From assembly GCF_030936135.1 (NCBI RefSeq), contig NC_082637.1:45101821-45165820 (forward strand): a stretch of DNA of 64,000 bases, given 5' to 3'. Shown here in pieces: positions 26,061-45,792 of the stretch (positions within the stretch are counted from its first letter, which is position 1; every line of letters begins with the position of its first letter). Source of the DNA: Gavia stellata. Lineage: Eukaryota; Chordata; Aves; Gaviiformes; Gaviidae. A program made the translations under genes and the position numbers. The notes under the pieces are model-generated. The model saw only the letters and a list, made by a program, of their open reading frames with translations. It did not search any database and was not told the DNA's origin.

Positions 26061-26175
26061 AAAAAAGAAGAGAAGGAGAAGGAGAAGGAGAAGGAGAAGG
26101 AGAAGGAGAAGGAGAAGGAGAAGGAGAAGGAGAAGGAGAAGGAGAAGGAGAAGGAGAAGGAGAAGGAGAAAAGAG
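26061..26175. repeat. (GGAGAA)n hexanucleotide array, 115 bp homopurine tract
   Basis: From 26061 to 26175 there is not one pyrimidine on the plus strand. About 16-17 GGAGAA units follow an A-rich lead-in. The array reads as Glu-Gly or Glu-Lys repeats on plus and Phe-Ser repeats on minus; these frames are artefacts. Such mirror-symmetric homopurine tracts can form triplex DNA (known property); the length is probably variable. Confidence 0.95.
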
Positions 26176-28462
26176 CCATTTTCAGTAGGTTTTCTTTAGT
26201 GAGCCAAAATACCCAGAAGGACATCCTCCCAACCCACCTGCTTTTTTTGAGGGAGGTGAGAAAAATCAGCTGCTGTTTCTTCCATTCTTTAACCTAAGTG
26301 TTTAAACCAGGGGACCAGCAACAACCATACAAGCAAAATCCAGAATTCCCATTTCACCTTCCCATAGAAAAGGCACCAAACTGTTCTTTTGTTAAAGGTA
26401 ATTTCAGGAGAATTTATATACATTATTAAATCATTCCTGACCTCTGCAAAAACTTAAATCTAGGCAAATACAACCAAAAACTGAAAATACAGTACTTCCA
26501 TCACCAATGATTCATTTTGTTTCTAATCTTAGGCCATTCAATTCTGCCAAATGATCACATCTCGGCTGCCTCCTATATTAGATCTGTGTCAGCGTGCTGA
26601 AGATGCCTAGACAGGCGAGAGCATCCCACAGTGCGAGAATACTAAGTCTCATGAGGTGCCAAAAGCCCTTTCAAGACAAAAGATTGTACGAAGTTCCTGC
26701 AAGCAGAAAGCACCCTGTATCTCACAGGAGCCAACTTCCACCTCGTGGGATCAGACCGATGACTTGCAGTTTGGAGAGCTAAGCTGTGCTGCATTGTATT
26801 ATTGATTTTCCAGTTGCCTTTTATTATTACTACAGCTCCACCCCTACTGTTCAGCCAATGTCCAATCATGCATGACAATAAAGAATGTAAAAAATTTTAT
26901 GCAAAGCTGTAAGAAAAATGAAAGGTGGGTAAAAGTGAAATTATACTTACATTTTAAATCAGTAACTGTACTTTTAGCTTGTCCCTGTTCACCAGCTAAC
27001 TTTGTCTAAGGATACCTGCATTTTTCATATTTTTTTCCTCCACACTGCAGTGCCAGGCCTTACCAATATATTGAAATACTTATCACCTACACTGTTTGTA
27101 TTTACTGAAATACATGTTCATCTTCAACCCTGGATCAGGCAAGTCCTTAAGCACACACGTAAGTTCCCCTGCTTTTGTTTACTAGCAATCAAAACATGAA
27201 CTATAATGCCAATTACAATACACAGGAAATACAAAGTTAAAACGAAAGGCAAGAGCATTGTCTTTAGGAGAGAGAATTTTCAGATTTTGTTCATTAATAA
27301 GAGAACATGGAGTGCGGAAAAAACGTAATTCAACATCATTAATACACTTTATCCAACACAAAAGCGGTTCAGCTGCAGTTAGTATATATTGGATAAAATC
27401 CTGCATAAGCCAACTTTGTAAGTATTTTCATTTAAGAACAAGAAAGCACAACAGAGTTTGTGAATTGGTAGCGACACGTAAGTATTACACACAGATAGGT
27501 GCCTTTCCCCTACTAGCGATACAGAAACCGATGTTAAGCAAATACTGAGCTTCACAAACACTTACCAAAATCCATCAAGACAATTAATTTCTTAATTTGT
27601 AAATGAGAACTCCCAACACCCTAGTAACTTTCTAGTAGCACTTTTTACTCCTTGTTTCCTTTTCAGCCCTGGAAGGAGTTAAGAGCCCATCCATAAGTGC
27701 TATTAAAAAGAAAACAGGTTACTGCAAATTTAATCAAACACATGAAATGACAACCGAGGTAGCTTTAACCCACAGGCTTAGCTTAATAAGAGAGGCTTCT
27801 CATCTGCAACTCTCACCAAGAGTACCTGTTGTAAGTGTACAATTAGAGGCTCAAGCATGAAGTGAGGAATACAAGCCCTAGTATGCGGTTTCTAAAATGT
27901 GTCAACAGAACACAGCACAGAATCCATCCTAACTTGCATCCCCTTCCTTATCTCATTTTACTATTTTGAACCGTTACAGAATCATCCCAGCAGCTCAAGG
28001 CGCTTGCTGGTTACGGTTCTGACATCGCTTACAGGATAAATATAAATTCACTAAATCTCCTGCCTGCTGTCTACATAATCCCTTAACCTTTCCCTTTCCG
28101 CAGCTATGGTTCTCTGCCGCCTTCTCATCTCTGGCCTCTTTGCTCTTTTCATTTCTCATGCTGCCTTCCCTTTCCCACTTATTTTTCCAAATCGTCCACA
28201 TTCAGCATATCTTCACAGTGAGATTCATGGACACTGCTCTTTTACCTCACAGCCTGCTTCAGCATATTGGTTTGGCTTTTACACTTTATTGAGGGATGGG
28301 AATTTTAAAGAGAGTTCTTTGGTTAACAGATTTCTATTGTATTTAGCATCTGCCTACAAAACACAGACCAAGCAGAAAATATTAAGCAAGAAGGCAAGTT
28401 CCCAGTCATCAATGTGCTACAAAAAGAACTAGACAGGACAGTGTATGTCACATTTAAAAGGC

Positions 28463-28484
28463 GGGGGGGGGGGGGGGGGGGGGG
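28463..28484. repeat. Poly(G) run of 22
   Basis: Twenty-two consecutive G residues. Such runs are hard to sequence, so the true length is uncertain. Confidence 0.9.
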
Positions 28485-31400
28485 AGGTCAAGCTACTAAA
28501 TTATTAGCCAAACTACAGGCAGCAGTATTCAAACTGCACAGAAACTGCTTCTGAATTAAGATTAAAAAGACACAAGGCCATTTTACACTACTGGACCATG
28601 AGCGGCAGAAAGAAATGAACCTTCTCAGATTTTGTGACCCTCATTTTTACTTACGCAAAAGAAGGTGAAAGGTCTAAGAACAGACCACAAGTAAACCAAA
28701 GCTTTGCTCTGCTTTTCTACCTGATTTCTAAACCAGTTTTTAAAAATCATGTCTTCTCCTTGCTCAAAAGCTGGACATGCACAGAAATTCAAGTTTGTTA
28801 TTTTAAACAACAACCAAATAATCATTGAGATACATACATACAAAAAAAGATCAGTAGTGTAGCTAAGTGATATTTTTGGGGATACCTATACAGGTTTTTG
28901 TTTGGGAAAGCTCATACAAAGCAAAACCTGTATCATTATAAAGGCCCCATTACTACACAAGTTTACATATGGGCTGAGGCACAAGAAGATCCAGTCATAC
29001 AGTATTCCTACAAATAAACACACAGGAAGCAAAGTTCAGTACCACTGTCAATAATAAGCTCCAGCTGAGGGAAAAGCCTGGTTCATGCCAGACTTATCTC
29101 CAGTTTTGCACAGCTGGACCTAAACAGCTCAAGGAATCAAGTAAAACTTTTATTAATTTAAAAATTAAGTAATATCTTAAATGTAGCATTTTTCTAGAGT
29201 GAGCTTATAATTTTGTATTAACCTCATATAGAGAAATAAATTTAGAGTTATAATGGTTACTAACACACACTTACTCATATTTTAAAAAAACTGAAGGAAC
29301 AGCAGCATGCTCAAGAGTCACTTCGGTTAAACAAGGTATACTGAAGTCCATGCCTTACTTAAAGCATGCCAGTAGCACCACTGAACCCAAGGTGTACTTA
29401 CATATTTAATAACCGTCTGCCATAACAGGACCTTGACGGTTAACTTCACTCACAACTGAAATTCGCACAACTAATCTTACAGAATAAGCCAGGCAAAAAA
29501 AATTTTGTTTCCTTACTGTTCGAGATGTTTAGGCTATTGTTACTAAAAGGTTAATTAGATGCTTGAAGTTTTTGCATGAAGCCTGCAAAAATGGGAATAA
29601 AATGCTTGTTATGTCAACAACTCAGAAAATAAGGATCTCATTAGTACCTCCAGAAAGGAGGTCTTCCTGCTGCTCCAGACACATTTCCAGTAGTTTTGAA
29701 GACCTACTGCCCTCTTTCAAGCCTTGGTTCTGTGCTTTATCAGGCAGCCTGCACAAGCAGGTCACCTCTCTCTCTTGCACATGGAAACACAGTGGCCACT
29801 GGCCCTTCAGGCTGTTTTTCATAACCTCTCCATTTTAGCTGTGCCACTGCAGCTTCACCCTACTGCTGCCGTAAGACTGCCCGACATACGGGTCCCGGAG
29901 AGCCTTCACAAACAAACAAAAAACACGGGAAAATAAATGTCATCACAAGAATCAGTTAAGTGTCCCTCGGGCCCCAGCCCTTTCCTGTGTCTGTCACCAC
30001 TTCAGCTAATTTGCAGTCACGAAGTCTCTCAGATGAGGAGGACGACACACTGAATCCCGACCTTTGAGCTGCAAACCTAGCCTTGAGCAACTTGGTGACC
30101 TACATGGCAGCTGCACAGCTCGATAACTAGTTGGCTGGAGTCTGCAAATGCATGATTCATCTCTGATTCTCCCCACACCACCCCACATGCTGTCACCAGA
30201 CTGTTTGCTATAAAATGTAATTTCCAAAAGCAGGCTCTATTAGCCTGTTGACTTGCTGAAACACTGCTTTGAAAGAACTTTAATAGTAAAAAGAAAAATG
30301 TATTTTATTTTCCTACCTAAACACTATGAAATTTACATAGGGTTTAAAAAAATAATACATGTATATATGCAGCACCTAAATATATCTGCTCTCACTTACT
30401 TTTCCTAACAATACCTCCCAGTGTTTTAGCTGGGTAACACACAATTCTGGTTGCGCATTTTGTAGGGCCAAAGATCTGCGGTGCATCCACAAAGATTTTA
30501 ATTAGCAAACATCTCTGCACTGAAGTGGTACTGGGGACCTCTGATACTAGACCGTGTGTGCAAGCCAACTGCTGGAAAGATACACTTGAAAAAGCAGGGT
30601 TTGGCAAAACTTAGTGTGGTAAAATGCAGCAAATCACCAGCTACGTACATCACCATCCAGACTAGCTGTGTATGTCCCCTCCTTTCCCCCTGAAAACGCA
30701 CAGCTAGAATTTCAGTCATCACCGTTCCTTACTCCATCCCATGTCCTTAAGAGACTCTGTTGGCATTTCTCAGTGTTGTAGAATTAGGCTTTCTTATCTT
30801 CTTAATGACCAAAACACAGCTGTCCAACATGTTCCAGCTGGCACAACCCTGGTATCTGCTGTTAACCCAGCAGCACATCATCTGGGTATTTTGTCCCAGT
30901 GAATATGCATCGATACACATATATACAACTTACTCTCAACATTTTTTTTCCATTGAAAAACAAAATTGTAGCATTGTGAAAGCTCCTAGCAAGTTTTGTC
31001 CACATCATGAAGTTCAAATACAGATCTGATCAAGAGGCTAGAGACAAAAAAGTTGAGTGGTTTGGGATTTGTTAGTCTAGTGTCTTAACAGCTATGCACA
31101 TACAAGAGGATAAATAAATTATACAGCTAAATTATATCTCCTCTGTATATACAGTGATAGATAAGGGGTAGCTATCTATAGACAGGATTAAGCGGTTCAA
31201 AGCATGTGGCACAGGAAAGAGTGAAAGGTAAGTCACAACTATGAATTGTCATCATTAATTGCATGTTTCTGCTGAAGTGACCAATAGCGAAGTAGTTCCT
31301 CACTCCAGGATCTGCATTTACATGTTTAGAATTTCAGTACCTGAAAAATCCTAGTGAACAAAACCAGAAGCCTTTTAACTATTGTTTGTCAGCGTGAAGT

Positions 31401-31964
31401 CCCAGGAAAACAAGTTCTAGACGAGTTTAGAAAAGAATTCAATTTTCAGGATTACCCTTAGAACTGTAATAATTACAACATTTTCAACTGTGGTGTAAAA
31501 CACTTTTCCCCTGCATGCATTACATGTGGAATGAGCCACAAGGATGCAATATGATCCAACTGGTTCTCAGCTCATTACCTCACCTTGCACAATGTAACAC
31601 CTAAAGAAATGACTGGCTTTTTCTGCCCTCAGGGCGTCAAAGGGCATACTCTTAGCACATATAAATCTGTTGAGCGCTATAAATCTACAGAGCTGTAATG
31701 ACACCATCTCAGATTCTGACTTTAAATTCATCATTGTTTAAAGACACTAATTTTTCAAGATGCCAAATAAGCTATGCAAAGCTTGCATTAAGCTCCGAGA
31801 AAAGACTCTGAAGGCCATTCTGCTTCTTACCCATCAAAGCTATGATCTCATAACCATGCTATTCATTAACAAGAGCACTACAATGATAGAGGTACAAGAT
31901 GTTTCAGTAATTTCCTGTTATTTCCAGGCTACATGGTGTTTGAGTGTAACTAGTACACAAGTAC

Positions 31965-32685
31965 AGACTGGGAGACAAATGGCTGGAGGGCAGCCCTGCA
32001 GAAAGGGATCTGGGGGTGCTGGTGGACGGCAGGCTCAATGTCAGTCAGCAGTGTGCCCTGGCAGCCAGGAGGGCAAACCGCACCCTGGGCTGCATCAAAC
32101 ACAGCATCACCAGCTGGTAAAAAGAGGTGATTATGCCGCTGTATTCAGCGTTAGTGCAGCCTCACCTTCAGTACTGTGTGCAGTTCTGGGCCCCACAATT
32201 TAAGAAGGATGTGAAGGTCCTTGAATGTGTCCAGAGGAGGGCAACAAAGCTGGTGGAAGGGCTGGAAGGCATGTCCTGTGAGGAGTGGTTGAGGACTCTG
32301 GGTTTGTCTAGTTTGGAGAGAAGGAGGCTGAGGGGCAACCTCATGGCTCTCTACAGCTTCTGGAAGAGGGGAAGTGGAGAGGGAGATGCTGAGCTCTTCT
32401 CCCTGGGATACAGCAACAGAACACATGGGAATGGTTCAAAGCCATGCCAGGGGAGGTTCAGACTGGACATTGGGAAGCATTTCTTTACCGAGAGGGTGGT
32501 CAAACACTGGAACAGGCTTCCTAGAGAGGTGGTTGATGACCCAAGCCTGCTGCTGCCTTAAAAAGAGGCATTTGGACAATGGCCTTCATAATACTTTTTT
32601 AAGGTTTGGTCAGCCCAAAAGTGGTCAGGCACTTGGACTGGATGATCATTGTAGGTTCCATCCAACTGTAACTATTCTATTCTAT
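31965..32685 (+). mobile_element. CR1 LINE, 5'-truncated 3' fragment
   Basis: The sequence matches the C-terminal part of CR1 ORF2 (frames contain [35 protein letters not shown] and [16 protein letters not shown]) followed by the 3'UTR and the CR1-type octamer-like tail CTATTCTATTCTAT at about 32672-32685. CR1 copies are usually 5'-truncated and lack target-site duplications, as here. Frames shift several times (plus-strand frames at 31760, 32127 and 32374), so it is dead. It lies in FRMD3 intron 1 in antisense orientation. Confidence 0.92.
32127..32561 (+). pseudogene. CR1 ORF2 C-terminal remnant
   Basis: An open stretch of 144 codons encodes the region after the reverse transcriptase fingers and palm of CR1 ORF2, ending shortly after [18 protein letters not shown]. 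The catalytic YADD/FADD region is missing because of the 5' truncation. No function is expected. Confidence 0.85.
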
Positions 32686-41814
<9,129 letters not shown>

Positions 41815-41874
41815 CACAGAATCACAGGATCACTAAGGTTGGAAAAGACCTGTAAGATCATCAAGTCCAACCAT

Positions 41875-42005
41875 TACAAAAAAAAAGCAAACAAACAAAC
41901 AAAAAAACCCCAAAAAAACCCCAAAACCCACCCCACACAAAAAAAACCCCCACCCACACATGAAAACCACCACACAAAAAAAAACCCCACCCACACCACA
42001 CAGCA
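41875..42005. repeat. A/C-rich low-complexity expansion inside the CR1 3'UTR
   Basis: Runs of A alternate with CCCC and CACC blocks between the conserved CR1 3' end and the end of ORF2. This replaces the ordinary CR1 3'UTR sequence at that point and on the minus strand reads as a Gly/Val/Phe/Trp-rich frame with no meaning. Confidence 0.8.
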
Positions 42006-42107
42006 CCATGCCCATCAAGCCACGTCCCACAATGCCACATCCACACACTCCTTGAATACCTCCAGGGAGGGTGACTCCACCACTTCCCTGGGCAGCCTAT
42101 TCCCATG

Positions 42108-44869
42108 TTACACCACTCTCTCAGTAAAGAAGTTTTTCCTAATATCCAGCATGAACCTCCCCTGGCACAACTTGAGGCCATTTCCTCTTGTCCTGTCACT
42201 AGTCACTTCGGAGAAGAGACCAACACCCACCTCTCTGCAACCCCCTTTCAGGTAATTGTAGAGAGCGATGAGGTCTCCCCTCAGCCTCCTCTTCTCCAGA
42301 CTGAACAACCCCAGTTCCCTCAGCCGCTCCTCAGAAGACTTGTGCTCCAGACCCCTCACCAGCTTCGTCGCCCTTCTCTGGACACCCTCCAGCACCTCAA
42401 TGTCCTTCTTGTAGTGAGGGGCCCAAAACGGAACACAGGATTCGAGGTGCAGCCTCACCAGCGCCGAGTACAGGGGCACGATCACCTCCCTGCTCCTGCT
42501 GACCACACTATTTCTGATACAGGCCAGGATGCCATTGGCCTTCTTGGCCACCTGGGCACACTGCTGGCTCAACTTCAGCTGGCTGTCAATCAACACCCCC
42601 AGGTCCTTTTCTGCAGAGCAGCTTTCCAGCCACTCGTCCCCAAGCCTGTAGAGTTGCCGGGAGTTGTTGTGACCCAAGTGTAGAACCCGGCACTTGGCCT
42701 TGTTGAACCTCGTACAATTGGCCTCAGCCCATCGATCCAGCCTGTCCAGATCCCTCTGCAGAGCCTTCCGACCCTCGAGCAGATCAACACTCCCGCCCAA
42801 CTTGGTGTCATCTGCAAACTTGCTGAGGGAGCACTTGATCCCCTCATCCAGATCATCAATAAAGACATTAAACAAGACCGGCCCCAAAACTGAGCCCTGG
42901 GGACTCCGCTTGTGACCGGCTGCCAGCTGGATTTCACTCCATTCACCACAACTCTCTGGGTTCGTCCATCCAGACAGTTTTTTACCCAGCAAAGAGTGTA
43001 CCTGTCTAAACCACGAGTCGCCAGCTTCTCCAGGAGAATACTGTGGGGGACAGTGTCGAAGGCTTTGCTGAAGTCCAGGTAGACAACATCAACAGCCTTC
43101 CCCTCACCCACTAGGAGGGTCACCTGGTCATAGAAGGAGATCAGGTTGGTCAAGCAGGACCTGCCTTTCATGAACCCGTGCTGGCTGGGCCTGATCCCTT
43201 GGTTGTCCTGCACGTGCCCTGTGAGCGCCCTCAGGATGAACCTCTCCATAATCTTCCCCAGCACCAAGGTCAGGCTGAGAGGCCTGTAGTTCCCCGGATC
43301 CTCCTTCCGGCCCTTCTTGTAGATGGGCGTCACATTGGCAATCCTCCAGTCATCCGGGACCTCCCCTGTTAACCAGGACTGTTGATAAATGATGGAGAGC
43401 AGCTTGGCAAGCTCCTCCGCCAGCTCCCTCAGTACCCTTGGGTGGATGCCATCAGGCCCCATAGACTTGTGAGTGTCCAGGTGGCATAGCAGGTCGTTAA
43501 CTGCTTCCTCCTGGATCATGGGGAGCCTATTTAGCTCTTCATCCCTGTCTTCCAGCTCAGGGAGATGGGTACCCTGAGGATACCTGGTCTGGCTATTAAA
43601 GACTGAGGCAAAGAAGACATTAAGTACCTCAGCCTTTTCCTCATCCTTCGTGACAATGTTCCCCGCTGCATCCAGTAAAGGATAGAGATTCTCCTTGGCT
43701 CTCCTTTTGTTGTTAATGTATTTATAGAAGCATTTTTTGTTGTCCGTCACGACCATGGCCAGATTGAGCTCTAGCTGGGCTTTTGCCTTTCTAATTCCCT
43801 CTCTGCATGACCTAATGAGGTCCTTGTACTCTTCTTCAGCTGCCTGCCCCTTCTTCCAAAGGTGATAAATTCTCTTTTTTTCCCTGAGTCTCAGCAAAAG
43901 CTCATCATTCAGCCAGGCCGGTCATCTTCCCCGCTTGCTCTTCTTACGGCACATGGGGACTGCCTGCTCCTGCGTCTTCAAGATTTCCTTCCTGAAGAAC
44001 GTCCAGCCTTCCTGGGCCCCTCTGCCCTTCAGGACCGTCTCCCAAGGGACCCTCTCAACCAGTGTCCTGAACAGGCTGAAGTCTGCCCTCCGGAAGTCCA
44101 TGGTAGCAGTTTTGCTGACCCCCCTCCTTACTTGGCTAAAAATTGAGAACTCTATCATTTCATGATCACTAAGCCCAAGAAGGCCTCCGACCTTCACTTC
44201 TCCCACCAGACCCTCTCTGTTTGCAAACAGCAGGTCAAGCAGGGCACCTCCCCTGGTAGGCTCCTTTACCAGCTGCGTCAGGAAGTTATCTTTCACAGAC
44301 TCCAGGAACCTCCGGGACTGTTTTCTCTCGGCTGTGTTATATTTCCAGCAGACGTCTGGTAAGTTGAAGTCCCCCACAAGAACAAGGGCTTGCGACTGTG
44401 AGACTTCTGCCAGGCACTTGAAGAACGCTTCATCAGCTTCTACGCCCTGGTTGGGTGGTCTCTAACAGACCCCCAGCACGATATCCACCTTGTTGTCCTT
44501 CCTCCTCGTCCTCACCCATAAGCATTCAACCCTGTCGTCACAGTCGTTGAGCTCTATACAATCAAAACACTCACTAACATAGAGAGCCACCCCCCTGCCT
44601 CTCCTTCCTCGCCTATCCCTCCTGAAGAGCTTATAGCCCTCCATCGCAGCACTCCAGCCATGCGAGTCGTCCCACCATGTTTCTGTGATGGCGACTACGT
44701 CATAGCTGTCCTGCTGCACAACGGCTTCCAGCTCCTCCTGTTTGCTGCCCATGCTGCATGCATTGGAGTAGACGCACTTGAGCTGGGCTATCGGTCTTGC
44801 CCCCGACAGTGGCACACCACCCCTAGGCTCATCTCTAGGTATCCTGTTTTCATGCCCTTCCCCCTTCAA
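42108..44869 (-). pseudogene. CR1 ORF2 (endonuclease-reverse transcriptase), broken
   Basis: From 44869 one frame encodes the AP-like endonuclease (SNACSMGSKQEELE, then VVAITETWWDD), a GDFNLPD block near 44370, the linker, and the reverse transcriptase with motif [15 protein letters not shown] (near 43055-43090). After about 42900 the reading continues in another frame with [13 protein letters not shown], the catalytic FADD (42807-42818) and the C-terminal region. Visible breaks: stop codons at 44462-44464 and 43922-43924, a one-base frame change at the G run 42899-42902, and a stop at 42108-42110 inside the usual VVKHWNRLP region. The element cannot make full-length ORF2. The family protein reverse transcribes CR1 RNA by target-primed reverse transcription. 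Confidence 0.92.
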
Positions 44870-44871
44870 AT

Positions 44872-45792
44872 CTAGTTTAAAGTCCTCTCAATGAGGTTTG
44901 CCAACTTACGAGCGAGGATCCTTTTCCCCCTTGAGGATAGCTGAACACCATCTGCACTCAGCAGGCCCGGTGCCGTGTAGACCGCCCCATGGTCAAAGAA
45001 TCCAAAATTCTTCCGATGGCACCAGTCTCTGAGCCACGCGTTGACCAGGTTCGCTTTCCTATTCCTATCAGCATTCCTCTCCGCCACTGAAGGGATTGAG
45101 GAAAACACCACCTGTGCTCCCGATCCCTCAACCAGTCTCCCCAGTGTTTTAAAGTCCTTCTTGATCCCTTTCGGGCTTCTTCACTCAATCTCATCACTGC
45201 CAACCTGCAAAACCAACAGCGGGTAGTAATCGGTGGGCCGTACCAGACCAGGGAGTTTCCTTGTGACCTCTCTCACCCGGGCCCCACGGAGGCAGCAGAC
45301 TTCCCTGTGGGTTGGGTCTGGTCGGCATATTGGGCCCTCTGTTCCCCTCAGGAGGGAATCACCTATGACAATTACCCTCTTTTTTGTCTTAGTAGAGGTG
45401 GTTGTGATGCGTGGGGCAGACTGTCTCGCCCTAGGCAGCCCCCTGGAAGGACTATCATCCATATCCTCATTATCCTGGCCCTCAAGTTCCAGAGCCCCAT
45501 ATCTGTTGTGTAGGGGCAGCTGGGAAGGTGAGGGAGGCCGGGAGGGGATTCGCCTGCTGCCCCGAGCAGGGACTTTCTTCCATTCCCCTTCGTCTCTTAG
45601 GTCCGCTCCTTCTGCCCAGTGGCGAGAGGGTAAGGGATCCTCTGTTTCTCGTGGAGCCTCCATCCTCTGCCTTTCCCTCAAGGACGGTAGGACATGGATC
45701 CACCAGTCTATCTCCCTCTGGCACTCCCTGATACTCCTCAGCCTCTCCACTTCCTCCTTCAGCTCTGCCACCAGGCTGAGCAGATCGTTCAC
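44872..45792 (-). pseudogene. CR1 ORF1 (coiled coil plus SGNH/GDSL esterase-like domain), one nonsense codon
   Basis: A single frame runs from 45792 to a TAG at 44874-44872, interrupted only by a TGA at 45183-45181. The start has a short leucine/glutamate-rich coiled coil (LLSLVAELKEEVERL), followed by a charged Pro/Ser-rich linker and then RVIVIGDSLLRG (GDS at about residues 144-146), the nucleophile block of SGNH hydrolases. The part after the stop holds VVFSSIPSV and FGFFDHGAVYTAPGLL. In the usual DxxH block the residues read DGVQ, so the catalytic His is not evident. The likely cause of the stop is decay at a CpG. ORF1 is probably missing its N-terminus. Confidence 0.85.

Larger units (their letters stand above)
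23947..31964. other. Intronic unique sequence with simple repeats
   Basis: FRMD3 intron between LTR 3 and the CR1 fragment. Apart from the homopurine array (26061-26175) and a long G run (28463-28484), I recognise no gene, exon or transposon. Open frames are short and unremarkable. Confidence 0.6.

Noticed and set aside
25922-26297. Glu-Gly, Glu-Lys and Phe-Ser repeat proteins
   Set aside because: Translations of the GGAGAA hexanucleotide array in three frames; not genes.
41833-42255. Gly/Val/Trp/Phe-rich minus frame and Lys/Thr/His/Pro-rich plus frame
   Set aside because: Low-complexity A/C-rich sequence in the CR1 3'UTR.
42105-42683. 192-codon plus-strand frame, and other plus-strand frames across 42.1-45.9 kb
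   Set aside because: Antisense shadows of the CR1 ORFs on the minus strand.
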